A stretch of 7,459 nucleotides of DNA, taken from the NCBI GenBank assembly GCA_045577495.1, contig JAZNIK010000036.1:1-7459 (forward strand), read 5' to 3'. The translations under genes and the position numbers were made by a program. The stretch is from UMGS1279 sp045577495. Lineage in GTDB: Bacteria; Bacillota; Clostridia; Oscillospirales; Acutalibacteraceae. The notes below the pieces were generated by a model that ran no database searches, was not told the DNA's origin, and saw only the letters and a list, made by a program, of their open reading frames with translations. Shown in pieces: positions 1 through 6,945 of the stretch (positions are counted from its first letter, which is position 1; each line of letters opens with the position of its first letter).

Positions 1-528
1 AGAGAGCTCTCTGAAAGAATGGGGCTTACCGCAAGTCAGATAAGGCAGGACCTTAACTGCTTTGGCGGCTTTGGTCAGCAGGGATATGGCTATCATATAG
101 ACCAACTCCATACCGAAATCGGCAAGATTTTAGGTTTAGATAAACCTAACAAGGCGATTTTAATAGGCGCAGGTAATTTGGGTAGAGCCATAGCAAGTCA
201 TATGGCGTTTGAAACCAAAGGATTTAAACTGATTGGTATATTCGATAAAAAAGAGGCTTTAAAGGGTCAGATAATAAAGGGTCTACCCGTAAGGCATATA
301 GATGATTTAGATGATTTTTGCAGAGAAAATTTACCGAAGTGTGCCATACTTTGCATACCAAGGACCGAGGCAGAAAAGCTTTGCGATATGCTTATAGGAC
401 TTGGCATAAAAGGATTTTGGAACTTCTCTCATTGCGACCTTGCTATAAATCACCCCGATATAATGGTCGAGAATGTTCATTTAGGGGATAGCCTTATGAA
501 ACTTTCATACGGAATTAAAAATGTATAA
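1..528 (+). CDS. rex: Redox-sensing transcriptional repressor Rex (5'-truncated by window edge)
   Basis: Rex binds operators near fermentative and respiratory genes when NADH is low and leaves them when NADH/NAD+ rises. The reading frame is open from base 1 (RELSERMGLTASQIRQDL) with no start inside, so it begins outside the window. 175 codons are visible; the family is about 210 residues, so roughly 35 N-terminal residues are missing. The visible part starts inside the winged-helix domain (SQIRQDL, FGGFGQQGYGY, the typical end of that domain). It is followed by a Rossmann NAD(H)-binding domain with the glycine-rich GAGNLGRA at about bases 166-189 and an acidic residue at the end of the second strand (GIFDKK). 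The C-terminal helix used for domain swapping follows (VENVHLGDSLMKLSYGI). The internal ATG at base 19 lies within the conserved domain and is not the start. It is convergent with rnfB. Identification is firm; regulation of the neighbouring rnf genes is an inference. Confidence 0.95.
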   Translation, partial: RELSERMGLTASQIRQDLNCFGGFGQQGYGYHIDQLHTEIGKILGLDKPNKAILIGAGNLGRAIASHMAFETKGFKLIGIFDKKEALKGQIIKGLPVRHIDDLDDFCRENLPKCAILCIPRTEAEKLCDMLIGLGIKGFWNFSHCDLAINHPDIMVENVHLGDSLMKLSYGIKNV

Positions 529-530
529 CA

Positions 531-568
531 AAACGGTGCAAACCAAAGAAAAGGTTTGCACCGTTTTT
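531..568 (+). terminator. Intrinsic terminator of rex, possibly bidirectional
   Basis: A perfect 14-bp inverted repeat (531-544 AAACGGTGCAAACC and 553-566) with an 8-nt A-rich loop is followed by T residues through 568. It begins 2 nt after the rex stop. Read on the minus strand the same stem ends in TTTTGTTAT, so it can also stop transcripts coming from rnfB, whose stop is only 13 bp away. Bidirectional function is inferred from this T-rich flank and from the convergent arrangement. Confidence 0.93.
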
Positions 569-580
569 ATATTTATTTAA

Positions 581-1369
581 TTAGTTCATAACAATAATTT
601 TTTGAGGACAAGCATCAATACATTTACCGCAAGCGGTACATTTCTCAGCATCAATAACTCCTAAGAAATTATCCATTGTTATAGCGCCAAACTCACATGC
701 TCTGGCACAGGCTGCACAACCAATACAAGCAGTTTTGCATATCTTTCGTGCAACGCCGCCTTTTTGATGGTTGTTGCAGGGTATTTGTGCCGCTTTTTTA
801 AGCGGAACCAAAGAAATAATTGCTTTTGGACAGGTGTTAATACACTTTGAGCAACCCGTACACTTTTCACTGTTTACAACCGCCAAGCCGTTTTCAATGC
901 TAATAGCATCAAATGGGCAAATCTCGGCACAGTCGCCAAGCCCCAAACAACCATAGTCACAAGCACTCATTCCGCCGCCAAGTGCGGTAGCAGCCTTACA
1001 AGAGGGCATACCTGTGTAATTGTATTTTGTGTCAACATTGTCGTTGCAACCGGCACAAAGAACCTTTGCAACCTTAGGGGTTGCATCAATTTCAACGCCA
1101 AGTATTTCAGAGAGCTTTGATGCGGTATCCGTTCCGCCGGGAGCACAAAGGTTAGGCTCGGCAGAGCCATTTTCCACCGCTTCGGCGTAGGAGTCACAAC
1201 CGGCATGGCCACAAGCACCACAGTTAGCGCCCGGCAGGGCATCTCTTATAGCGGCGAGTTTTTCGTTTTCTTCGCCTGTATCACAAATTGCCGACACAAT
1301 AGATAATAGGGCACCGCCCAAAAGACCGATTGCACCAATAATGGCAATAGCAATAAAAATCTGTGTCAT
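581..1369 (-). CDS. rnfB: Rnf complex ferredoxin-type subunit RnfB
   Basis: RnfB is the iron-sulfur subunit thought to accept electrons from reduced ferredoxin for the Rnf complex. The 262-residue protein starts with one hydrophobic anchor (residues about 3-27). Next is the RnfB-specific cluster domain with C50-x2-C53-x4-C58-x16-C75. A linker with C105, C108 and C124 leads into four ferredoxin-type cysteine groups: C137/C141/C147/C151-P, C170/C173/C176/C180-P, C211 (or C215)/C218/C221/C225, and C244/C247/C250/C254-P. This suggests about five [4Fe-4S] clusters. Two C-terminal ferredoxin pairs are usual for clostridial RnfB and more than proteobacterial RsxB carries. The ATG start is preceded by AAGGAGG (1377-1383), which overlaps the rnfA stop codon, so the two genes are translationally close. 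It is the last gene of the operon and ends just before the shared terminator. Confidence 0.96.
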   Translation of the reverse strand: MTQIFIAIAIIGAIGLLGGALLSIVSAICDTGEENEKLAAIRDALPGANCGACGHAGCDSYAEAVENGSAEPNLCAPGGTDTASKLSEILGVEIDATPKVAKVLCAGCNDNVDTKYNYTGMPSCKAATALGGGMSACDYGCLGLGDCAEICPFDAISIENGLAVVNSEKCTGCSKCINTCPKAIISLVPLKKAAQIPCNNHQKGGVARKICKTACIGCAACARACEFGAITMDNFLGVIDAEKCTACGKCIDACPQKIIVMN

Positions 1370-1381
1370 AATTATACCTCC

Positions 1382-2020
1382 TTAAGCCACGCCCGCAAAT
1401 CCCAAGAACGAAAGGGATACTATTGCAGCGGCGATAAGGGTTATAGGTAGACCTTGTAAAATCTTAGGAACATTACATTTTTCAAGGCGACTTCTAACAC
1501 CCGCAAAAAGAAGCATAGCAACCATAAAGCCTAATCCTGCACCAAGTGCGTTTGCCATACAAACCGTAAAAACCTTGCCGCTTTGATAACCGCCGTTTGC
1601 GGCGGCGAATTTTATAATGTTTTGGTTTGTAAAGTGCAAAAGGGTGATACCTAAAACTGCACAGTTGGTGGTGATTAATGGCAGATATATGCCAAGCGCC
1701 TTATAAAGCGGTGGCATGAATTTTTTGAGCAAAACCTCAATAAGCTGAACAAGTGCGGCAATAACCAAAATAAAGGAAATTGTTTGCAGATATTCTAGCT
1801 CATTTGGTATTAGCAAAAATACATATATTGGATATGTAACCGCCGATGCGGCAAGCATAACCAATATAACCGCCATACTCATAGCAAAGGCGGTGTTAAG
1901 TTTCTTAGAAACGCCTAAAAACGGGCAAATTCCAAGAAACTTTGAAAGCACCATATTGTCGGTCAAAATGCCCGCAAGCAAAACCGACACAATCATTGAA
2001 ACAAAGCTTTGGTCATTCAT
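1382..2020 (-). CDS. rnfA: Rnf complex membrane subunit RnfA
   Basis: RnfA is an integral membrane subunit that pairs with RnfE in inverted topology; together they hold an intramembrane iron-sulfur centre in the Rnf/Nqr family. The 212-residue protein is almost entirely hydrophobic with about six membrane segments (roughly residues 7-25, 43-70, 79-99, 104-126, 148-170 and 190-210). The two family signature motifs with cysteines are present: LGICPFLG (C32) and LITTNCAVLG (C120), the expected cluster ligands. The start ATG lies inside the end of rnfE: the sequence ATGAATGA gives an 8-nt overlap, suggesting translational coupling. GAGGAGG (2030-2036) sits 9 nt upstream of the ATG and supports this start. 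The homologue NqrE/RsxA is a possible alternative name, but the operon fixes it as RnfA. Confidence 0.96.
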   Translation of the reverse strand: MNDQSFVSMIVSVLLAGILTDNMVLSKFLGICPFLGVSKKLNTAFAMSMAVILVMLAASAVTYPIYVFLLIPNELEYLQTISFILVIAALVQLIEVLLKKFMPPLYKALGIYLPLITTNCAVLGITLLHFTNQNIIKFAAANGGYQSGKVFTVCMANALGAGLGFMVAMLLFAGVRSRLEKCNVPKILQGLPITLIAAAIVSLSFLGFAGVA

Positions 2021-2786
2021 TATCTGCCGCCTCCTCTTTTTCTTTTTTATTGGAGGTATCGGTCATATCCTCAGCCAAGGCTTTGCCGTATGCCTTTTCG
2101 CAGGCTTCGGCACCCTCATCATTTGCCATTGGACATGTGCCGCAAAGGGCGCAGTCTCCACAACCAAGAGAGGTAACCTTTTCTTTGCCCGATTTTTCTG
2201 CCAACCAGTTAGAAAGAGCTACCAAAATGCCAAACACAAAAAATCCGCCCGGTGGCAAAATCATAACAATCATCGGGTCGATAACGCCTTGGGTAATGGG
2301 TAGAGAAAAAATTGTTCCTGAACCTAAAAGTTCGCGTATAACACCCATTGCGGTTAGGGTTGCCGTAAAGCCAACCCCCATCCCAAGACCATCTAAGACA
2401 GAAGGTATAACGGGATTTTTTGCCGCAAACATTTCGGCGCGAGCCAGAATGATGCAGTTAACAACAATGAGGGGTAAGAATATACCAAGCGCGTTGTCGA
2501 TAGAGGGCAAAAATGCTTTGACCAACATCTGAACAATGGTAACAAAACCCGCAATAATTGTTATGTATGCAGGGATTCTAACCTTTGAGGGAATAACATT
2601 TCTAAGCAAAGAAACAACCGCACCTGAACAAACCAAAACAAAGGTTGCCGAAACACCCATACCAATTCCGTTTAAGGCGGAGGTTGTTACCGCAAGGGTA
2701 GGGCAGGTGCCAAGCACAAGTCGCAAAACAGGGTTTTCGGCTAAAATGCCTTTTGAAAATGTTTTAAAAGCAGAGTTTTGTTTCAT
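2013..2786 (-). CDS. rnfE: Rnf complex membrane subunit RnfE with cysteine-rich C-terminal extension
   Basis: RnfE is the partner of RnfA in the membrane core of the complex. About six membrane segments lie between residues 20 and 195. The family cysteine motifs are GTCPTLA (C28) and PLIVVNC (C111), matching the RnfA motifs. Other conserved parts are GMGVGFT and RELLGSGT (about 134-157). The protein is 257 residues long; after the last membrane segment (ending about 194) it carries a hydrophilic tail of about 60 residues. That tail contains C209-x2-C212-x2-C215-x2-C218-P and then C229, followed by an acidic and lysine-rich end. Such a motif could bind an iron-sulfur cluster or a metal; this is inference. 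The ATG directly abuts the rnfG stop (TAAATG) and has AAGGAGGG 10 nt upstream (2797-2804). Confidence 0.95.
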   Translation of the reverse strand: MKQNSAFKTFSKGILAENPVLRLVLGTCPTLAVTTSALNGIGMGVSATFVLVCSGAVVSLLRNVIPSKVRIPAYITIIAGFVTIVQMLVKAFLPSIDNALGIFLPLIVVNCIILARAEMFAAKNPVIPSVLDGLGMGVGFTATLTAMGVIRELLGSGTIFSLPITQGVIDPMIVMILPPGGFFVFGILVALSNWLAEKSGKEKVTSLGCGDCALCGTCPMANDEGAEACEKAYGKALAEDMTDTSNKKEKEEAADNE

Positions 2787-3356
2787 TTACTTGCCACCCT
2801 CCTTTTTAATTTCGTCATAGAGCTTAAAACTAAGGTTAACGGCATTTGCTACCGCCCTTGAGGTTATGGTAGCGCCCGTAATAGCGTTTACCTCGCCCTC
2901 TTTGGCTCCGTTTTTAACAACCGAAACCTCGCCGAATTTTCCGGCGAATTGCCCATAAAATGCTTCGTTTTTTGCGTTTTGGCCAAGACCGGGAGTTTCG
3001 CCCGAAACATCAAGAATTTCAACTGCTGTTATTTTGCCTATTTTATCAATACCAACAACGGCAGAAACCACACCGCCATAACCATTCTCCGAAACGGTAA
3101 AAGCGTATCCCACAACGAGATTGTTTGAAACCGCCTCATAATATGAATAACTTGTGTGGTTGTAAGAAATATCTTTTTTGTTGTAGGTATCTGCCTTTAT
3201 AACCTTTGAAACGGCGGTTTTTTCATTTTCTGCCGCAAGAAAATCAATTTTATCCTTGGTTAAAAGGTTGGTTCCGCCAAGCAGACCCGCCATAACCGCG
3301 GCGATAAGGGTTAAAACAACAATAGGAATAAGAATTTCTTTTACATTAAACTTCAT
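2787..3356 (-). CDS. rnfG: Rnf complex FMN-binding subunit RnfG
   Basis: RnfG carries a covalently bound FMN on the outer face of the membrane and passes electrons through the complex. The 189-residue protein has one N-terminal membrane segment (about residues 8-28) after a short positive start (MKFNVKE). An extracytoplasmic FMN_bind domain follows. Conserved signatures are GETPGLG (119-125) and the flavinylation motif TGATITS (160-166), in which T163 is the expected phosphoester-FMN acceptor by the [ST]GAT rule. The first ATG overlaps the rnfD end by 11 nt and has GGAGG (3366-3370) 9 nt upstream, so coupling to rnfD translation is likely. Length and motif order are normal for clostridial RnfG. 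Confidence 0.96.
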   Translation of the reverse strand: MKFNVKEILIPIVVLTLIAAVMAGLLGGTNLLTKDKIDFLAAENEKTAVSKVIKADTYNKKDISYNHTSYSYYEAVSNNLVVGYAFTVSENGYGGVVSAVVGIDKIGKITAVEILDVSGETPGLGQNAKNEAFYGQFAGKFGEVSVVKNGAKEGEVNAITGATITSRAVANAVNLSFKLYDEIKKEGGK

Positions 3357-4269
3357 TTGCTTTTACCTCCGTTCCAAAAGGCTTTTTAGAGGTAAGCTTT
3401 ACTATGTGCGGCGTAAGAATGTTCATAATAAGTATAGCAAAGGAAACACCTTCAGGTAGGTTGCCAAAATGACGGATAATAACAGTAATGATACCACAAC
3501 CCACACCAAAAACAATCTTGCCCAAACGGTTCGGTGGTGATGTCACATAATCGGTTGCCATAAAGATGCTACCAATCATAATTCCGCCAGAAAGCACAGT
3601 TCTTAGTGGGTCATCGCCCAAAACAAAGGCAAGACCTGCCGCCGAAAGAATAAAACTAATAGGTATGTGTGGAGTAATAACCTTTCTTATAACAAGGTAT
3701 ACACCACCCGCAAGAAGTAAAAGTGCAGAAGTCTCACCAATACAACCCGCATAGTTGCCTAAAAACAACTCGGTAACACCTGTGGGGACTTCTTGAGAGT
3801 TAGATAACGGGGTAGCCGAAGATACTGCGTCCGAAAAAGGCACCATAAAGGTTGTCATAGCGGTGGGGAAAGAAACTGTCAAAACAATTCTTGCAGTAAT
3901 TGCAGGGTTTGCAAAGTTTTGACCTATACCGCCAAACATTTGCTTAACCACAATTATTGCCACGCCGCTACCGACCGCCGCCATCCATAAGGGGAGGGAC
4001 GATGGAAGATTAAGCGCCAACAAAAGTCCCGTTACAATTGCACTCAAATCACGAAGAGAAGGTTCTTTTTTAATAGCCTTGCACCAAAGATACTCAAAAG
4101 CCACTGCAGATGCAACACAAACCGCAATAAGAAGCAGAGCGTTGAAACCAAAAAAGCAAACTCCGCATATAGCCGCAGGCAAAAGTGCGATTATAACATC
4201 AAGCATAATACCGCTCGTTGTATCTATATGTGTGATATGAGGAGAGCAGGTAATATTCATCTTTTGCAT
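3346..4269 (-). CDS. rnfD: Rnf complex membrane flavoprotein RnfD
   Basis: RnfD is a polytopic membrane subunit with a covalent FMN. The 307-residue protein has a conserved soluble start (SPHITHIDTTSGIMLDVI), about nine or ten hydrophobic segments, and the family features GGIGQNFANPA (113-123) and FMATDYVTSPPNRLGK (236-251). The flavinylation site reads SSATPL, so T153 is the expected acceptor; the second position is Ser instead of the Gly of the classical SGAT motif. Two in-frame ATGs are present (4269 and 4260). The upstream one is chosen because AAAGGCGGG (about 4279-4287) is correctly spaced for it. Only 1 nt separates it from the rnfC stop codon. Identification is firm from motifs and position between rnfC and rnfG. 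Confidence 0.95.
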   Translation of the reverse strand: MQKMNITCSPHITHIDTTSGIMLDVIIALLPAAICGVCFFGFNALLLIAVCVASAVAFEYLWCKAIKKEPSLRDLSAIVTGLLLALNLPSSLPLWMAAVGSGVAIIVVKQMFGGIGQNFANPAITARIVLTVSFPTAMTTFMVPFSDAVSSATPLSNSQEVPTGVTELFLGNYAGCIGETSALLLLAGGVYLVIRKVITPHIPISFILSAAGLAFVLGDDPLRTVLSGGIMIGSIFMATDYVTSPPNRLGKIVFGVGCGIITVIIRHFGNLPEGVSFAILIMNILTPHIVKLTSKKPFGTEVKANEV

Positions 4270-4270
4270 A

Positions 4271-5605
4271 CTATTTACCCGCCTTTCTTACTTCGTTTTT
4301 GGCAATACGCATAGAGGCGGTAAGAGGTCTGCCCGCAGGACAGATGAATGAGCAACTACCACACTCTATGCAATGCATAACATTAAGAGCATTTAAAGCA
4401 TCAATAGAGGGGTTTTTAATTTCGCCCTCAACCTTTGATGGCGTTAAATTCATAGGACAACCGCGCAAACAACGACCGCATCTGATACATTCGGTAATGG
4501 GCTTTGTTTCGCCCATCTTGCCCGAAAAAGCCAAAATGGCATTATTTTGCTTTAATATAGGTAGAGAGGTATCATAAATGCTAAGTCCCATCATAGGACC
4601 ACCCATCATAACCTTTGTGTAGCCCTCGGCTTTGCAAAAATCAAGAACCTCGCAAATCGGGGTGCCGATAGGAACAATCAGGTTTTTAGGCTCCTTTACG
4701 GCGTTGCCGTCAACCGTAATACGTTTTGAAACAAGTGGCATACCGGTTTTTAAGTACTTGTTTATAAAAGATACGCTGGTAACATTCATTACAATACAAC
4801 CGATATCACTAGGCAGTTTTCCAAGTGGGAGTTTGCGCTTGGTTGCAGAATATATTAAAACCTTTTCTGCGCCTTGTGGATATTTTGACTTAAGTTTCAT
4901 CAGCTTAACGGTATCATCAGTATCGGCTTTGTCGCTCACAATCTCAAAAAGCTTTTTAATTGCTTTTGGCTTGTTATCCTCAACACCGATGATAACATTT
5001 TTTATGTTAAGAAGTTTTTTAATAAGGTAAACACCCTCAAGAATGTCGTCATAATTTTCCATACATTCCCTGTAATCCGAGGTGATAAAAGGTTCGCACT
5101 CGGCGGCGTTTATTATGAGAGTGTCAAGAGGTTTATCCTTTGATGGCGATAGTTTAATGTGTGCAGGAAAACCCGCGCCGCCAAGACCTACCAAACCACT
5201 GTTTTTAACTGCGGCAACAAGCTCTTCAGATGTATTAACCGCTATGGGTTTTATTTCGGGGTCGGGCGTCATTTTTCCGTCAGAGCGGATAACAACCGCC
5301 GCAACCTCGTTACCGGCGGGGAGCTTGATGGTGGTAATATCCTCAACCTCGCCCGAAACAGAGGAGTGTATAGGCGCACTTACAAAAGCCTCGCTATCGC
5401 CGATTAAAGAACCAACAAAAACCTTATCCCCCTTTTTAACGGTAGGGGTACAGGGGGCGCCGATATGTTGCGACATCGAAATCACAACTTTCTCGGGCGC
5501 TTTAATATAAACCGACTCCATTTCTGCTGTTCGTTTATAATGAGGTAGCTTTGTGCCACCTATAATTTTTCCGCGTGGTTTCAAAATAGATTCTTTTCTT
5601 TTCAA
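4271..5605 (-). CDS. rnfC: Rnf complex NADH-binding iron-sulfur subunit RnfC
   Basis: RnfC is the peripheral cytoplasmic subunit where NAD+ is reduced by electrons from the membrane complex. With a TTG start at 5605 it is 444 residues. Order of parts: N-terminal sandwich-hybrid region with the family QHIGAPC motif (about 46-52); a glycine-rich nucleotide/FMN region GLVGLGGAGFPAH (about 137-149) followed by NAAECEPFITSDYR; the GGPMMG loop (about 335-340); and two C-terminal [4Fe-4S] motifs, C373-x2-C376-x2-C379-x3-C383-P and C412-x2-C415-x2-C418-x3-C422-P. The frame stays open to another TTG at 5620, but that TTG overlaps the ribosome binding site TTGGGAGGTG, so translation should begin at 5605. 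It is the first rnf gene and lies 34 bp after metY on the same strand. Confidence 0.94.
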   Translation of the reverse strand: MKRKESILKPRGKIIGGTKLPHYKRTAEMESVYIKAPEKVVISMSQHIGAPCTPTVKKGDKVFVGSLIGDSEAFVSAPIHSSVSGEVEDITTIKLPAGNEVAAVVIRSDGKMTPDPEIKPIAVNTSEELVAAVKNSGLVGLGGAGFPAHIKLSPSKDKPLDTLIINAAECEPFITSDYRECMENYDDILEGVYLIKKLLNIKNVIIGVEDNKPKAIKKLFEIVSDKADTDDTVKLMKLKSKYPQGAEKVLIYSATKRKLPLGKLPSDIGCIVMNVTSVSFINKYLKTGMPLVSKRITVDGNAVKEPKNLIVPIGTPICEVLDFCKAEGYTKVMMGGPMMGLSIYDTSLPILKQNNAILAFSGKMGETKPITECIRCGRCLRGCPMNLTPSKVEGEIKNPSIDALNALNVMHCIECGSCSFICPAGRPLTASMRIAKNEVRKAGK

Positions 5606-5612
5606 AAAAGCA

Positions 5613-5618
5613 CCTCCC
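5613..5618 (-). promoter_or_regulatory. Ribosome binding site that fixes the rnfC TTG start
   Basis: The minus strand reads GGGAGGTGCTTTT and then TTG AAA AGA. GGGAGG is complementary to the 16S 3' end and lies about 8 nt before the TTG at 5605-5603. A start at the TTG of 5620 would place the Shine-Dalgarno inside the coding region and leave no site upstream of it. Confidence 0.8.
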
Positions 5619-5621
5619 AAA

Positions 5622-5637
5622 TTAAAGGGTTAAAGGG
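5622..5637 (-). repeat. Tandem 8-bp repeat in the metY-rnfC gap
   Basis: The minus strand carries two perfect head-to-tail copies of CCCTTTAA (16 bp in all), filling most of the 34-bp spacer between the metY stop and the rnfC ribosome binding site. No hairpin with a T-run and no promoter is seen in this gap. The repeat may be chance or slippage; it might also bind a regulator, but nothing here shows that. Confidence 0.6.
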
Positions 5638-5639
5638 AT

Positions 5640-6914
5640 TTATTTAAGCGCATCAACGCATTTGAACGCGCCCTTGATATCCTCTATAATATCCTCGACC
5701 GCCTCAAGACCAACAGAAAAACGAATAAGACCGGGATTGATTCCCGCGGCAACAAGTTGTTCATCGGTAAGCTGGCGGTGGGTTTCACTTGCGGGATGCA
5801 AAACACAGGTGCGAATGTCGGCAACGTGAACCTCGTTACAGGCAAGCTCAAGTCCGTCCATAAAGGCAATCGCGGCTTCTCTGCCACCCTTAATGGTAAG
5901 AGAGATAACACCTGCAGAACCGTTTGGCAAATATTTTTTAGAAAGCTCGTGATATTTGTCTGACTCTAAACCTGGGTAGGCAACAACCTCAAAATATCCC
6001 GACTCATCAAAGAATTTAGCAACCTTCATTGCATTTTCACTGTATTGCTTCATTCTCATAGGTAGGGTTTCGATACCCAAATTCAAAAGGAAGGAAGAAT
6101 GAGCGGCTGGATAGCAACCGAAATCGCGCATCAACTGCATTCTTGCCTTTGCAATAAATGCCGCCTTGCCAAAGTCACGGGTGTAAATAACACCGTGATA
6201 AGATTCGTCAGGGTTGCAAAAATCGGGGAATTTTCCGTTTTCCCAATTAAAATTACCGCTATCAACAATAACACCGCCAACCTGTAATGCGTGGCCGTCC
6301 ATATATTTGGTGGTGGAGTGAATAACAATGTCGGCACCAAATTCAATAGGCTTGCAGAGTATAGGTGTAGGGAATGTGTTGTCGATAATAAGTGGCATAT
6401 TGTGGCGATGTGCCAAATCAGCAATTCTTTCAACATCAAGAATAGATAGTTTGGGGTTGGCAAGTGTTTCGCCAAAAACGGCACGTGTGTTGGGCTTGAT
6501 AAGAGCCTCGATTTCCTCATCGGGCAAATCAGGGTCAAAGAAAATACATTCAATACCAAAACGCTTTAGGGTAACGGCAAAAAGGTTAACAGTTCCGCCG
6601 TAGATAACCGAACTACATAAAAAACTGTCTCCACAAGAGCAAAGATTAAGTATGGATATAAGCGAAGCCGCTTGACCTGACGATGTGCACATAGCGCCAA
6701 CACCACCCTCAAGCTCTGCTATTTTAGCTTCAACGGCTGCGGTAGTGGGGTTGGAAAAACGTGAATACATATGTGCGGTGGGCATATCGAATAGGTCGCC
6801 GACCTCTTTTGTTGAATTAAATCTGTAGGTAGTGCTTTGAACAATGGGCATTACGCCGGGGCCACCATTTTCAGGGGTGTAACCTGAGTGTAAGCATTTA
6901 GTTGCATCTTTCAT
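5640..6914 (-). CDS. metY: O-acetylhomoserine sulfhydrylase-type PLP enzyme (Cys/Met metabolism)
   Basis: This cytoplasmic, PLP-dependent enzyme of the Cys/Met gamma-family most likely joins sulfide (or methanethiol) to O-acetylhomoserine to give homocysteine (or methionine). The 424-residue length fits MetY better than methionine gamma-lyase or cystathionine enzymes, which are about 380-400. Visible parts: LHSGYTPENGGPGVMPIVQ near the N-terminus; MYSRFSNPTT with phosphate-binding Y50 and R52 donated to the neighbouring subunit; TSSGQAA (77-83); IIDNT with D178 contacting the PLP ring nitrogen; and STTKYMDGH with the Schiff-base lysine K203. The MetY-like insertion FNWENGKFPDF and the SYHG motif follow, and SVGLE ends the fold. 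ATG at 6914 is chosen because GGAGG (6924-6928) lies 9 nt upstream and the promoter lies beyond. The open frame upstream to 7034 covers that promoter and is not coding. Substrate is inferred, so methionine gamma-lyase activity is possible. It probably heads the transcript that continues into rnfC. Confidence 0.9.
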   Translation of the reverse strand: MKDATKCLHSGYTPENGGPGVMPIVQSTTYRFNSTKEVGDLFDMPTAHMYSRFSNPTTAAVEAKIAELEGGVGAMCTSSGQAASLISILNLCSCGDSFLCSSVIYGGTVNLFAVTLKRFGIECIFFDPDLPDEEIEALIKPNTRAVFGETLANPKLSILDVERIADLAHRHNMPLIIDNTFPTPILCKPIEFGADIVIHSTTKYMDGHALQVGGVIVDSGNFNWENGKFPDFCNPDESYHGVIYTRDFGKAAFIAKARMQLMRDFGCYPAAHSSFLLNLGIETLPMRMKQYSENAMKVAKFFDESGYFEVVAYPGLESDKYHELSKKYLPNGSAGVISLTIKGGREAAIAFMDGLELACNEVHVADIRTCVLHPASETHRQLTDEQLVAAGINPGLIRFSVGLEAVEDIIEDIKGAFKCVDALK

Positions 6915-6923
6915 AATAAATAA

Positions 6924-6928
6924 CCTCC
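6924..6928 (-). promoter_or_regulatory. Ribosome binding site of metY
   Basis: GGAGG on the minus strand lies 9 nt before the ATG at 6914. It decides the start against longer in-frame alternatives up to 7034, whose extra ~40 residues (rich in I, Y, L and F) are not family-like. Confidence 0.85.
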
Positions 6929-6945
6929 AAATAGGAAAAATAGCA

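Noticed and set aside
19..528. rex starting at the ATG of base 19
   Set aside because: The frame is open upstream to base 1 and the encoded residues belong to the middle of the winged-helix domain, so the gene is cut by the window edge.
1893..2532. Two overlapping plus-strand open frames opposite rnfA and rnfE
   Set aside because: They lie antisense to well-conserved genes, show no known motif and have no suitable RBS; they are shadows of the coding sequence.
4632..5510. Plus-strand open frames opposite rnfC (132 and 142 codons)
   Set aside because: Antisense shadows; low-complexity Ser/Thr/Ile/Pro composition follows from the opposite strand of rnfC.
6131..6559. 142-codon minus-strand frame inside metY
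   Set aside because: Another reading frame of a gene with clear PLP-enzyme motifs; composition is not protein-like.
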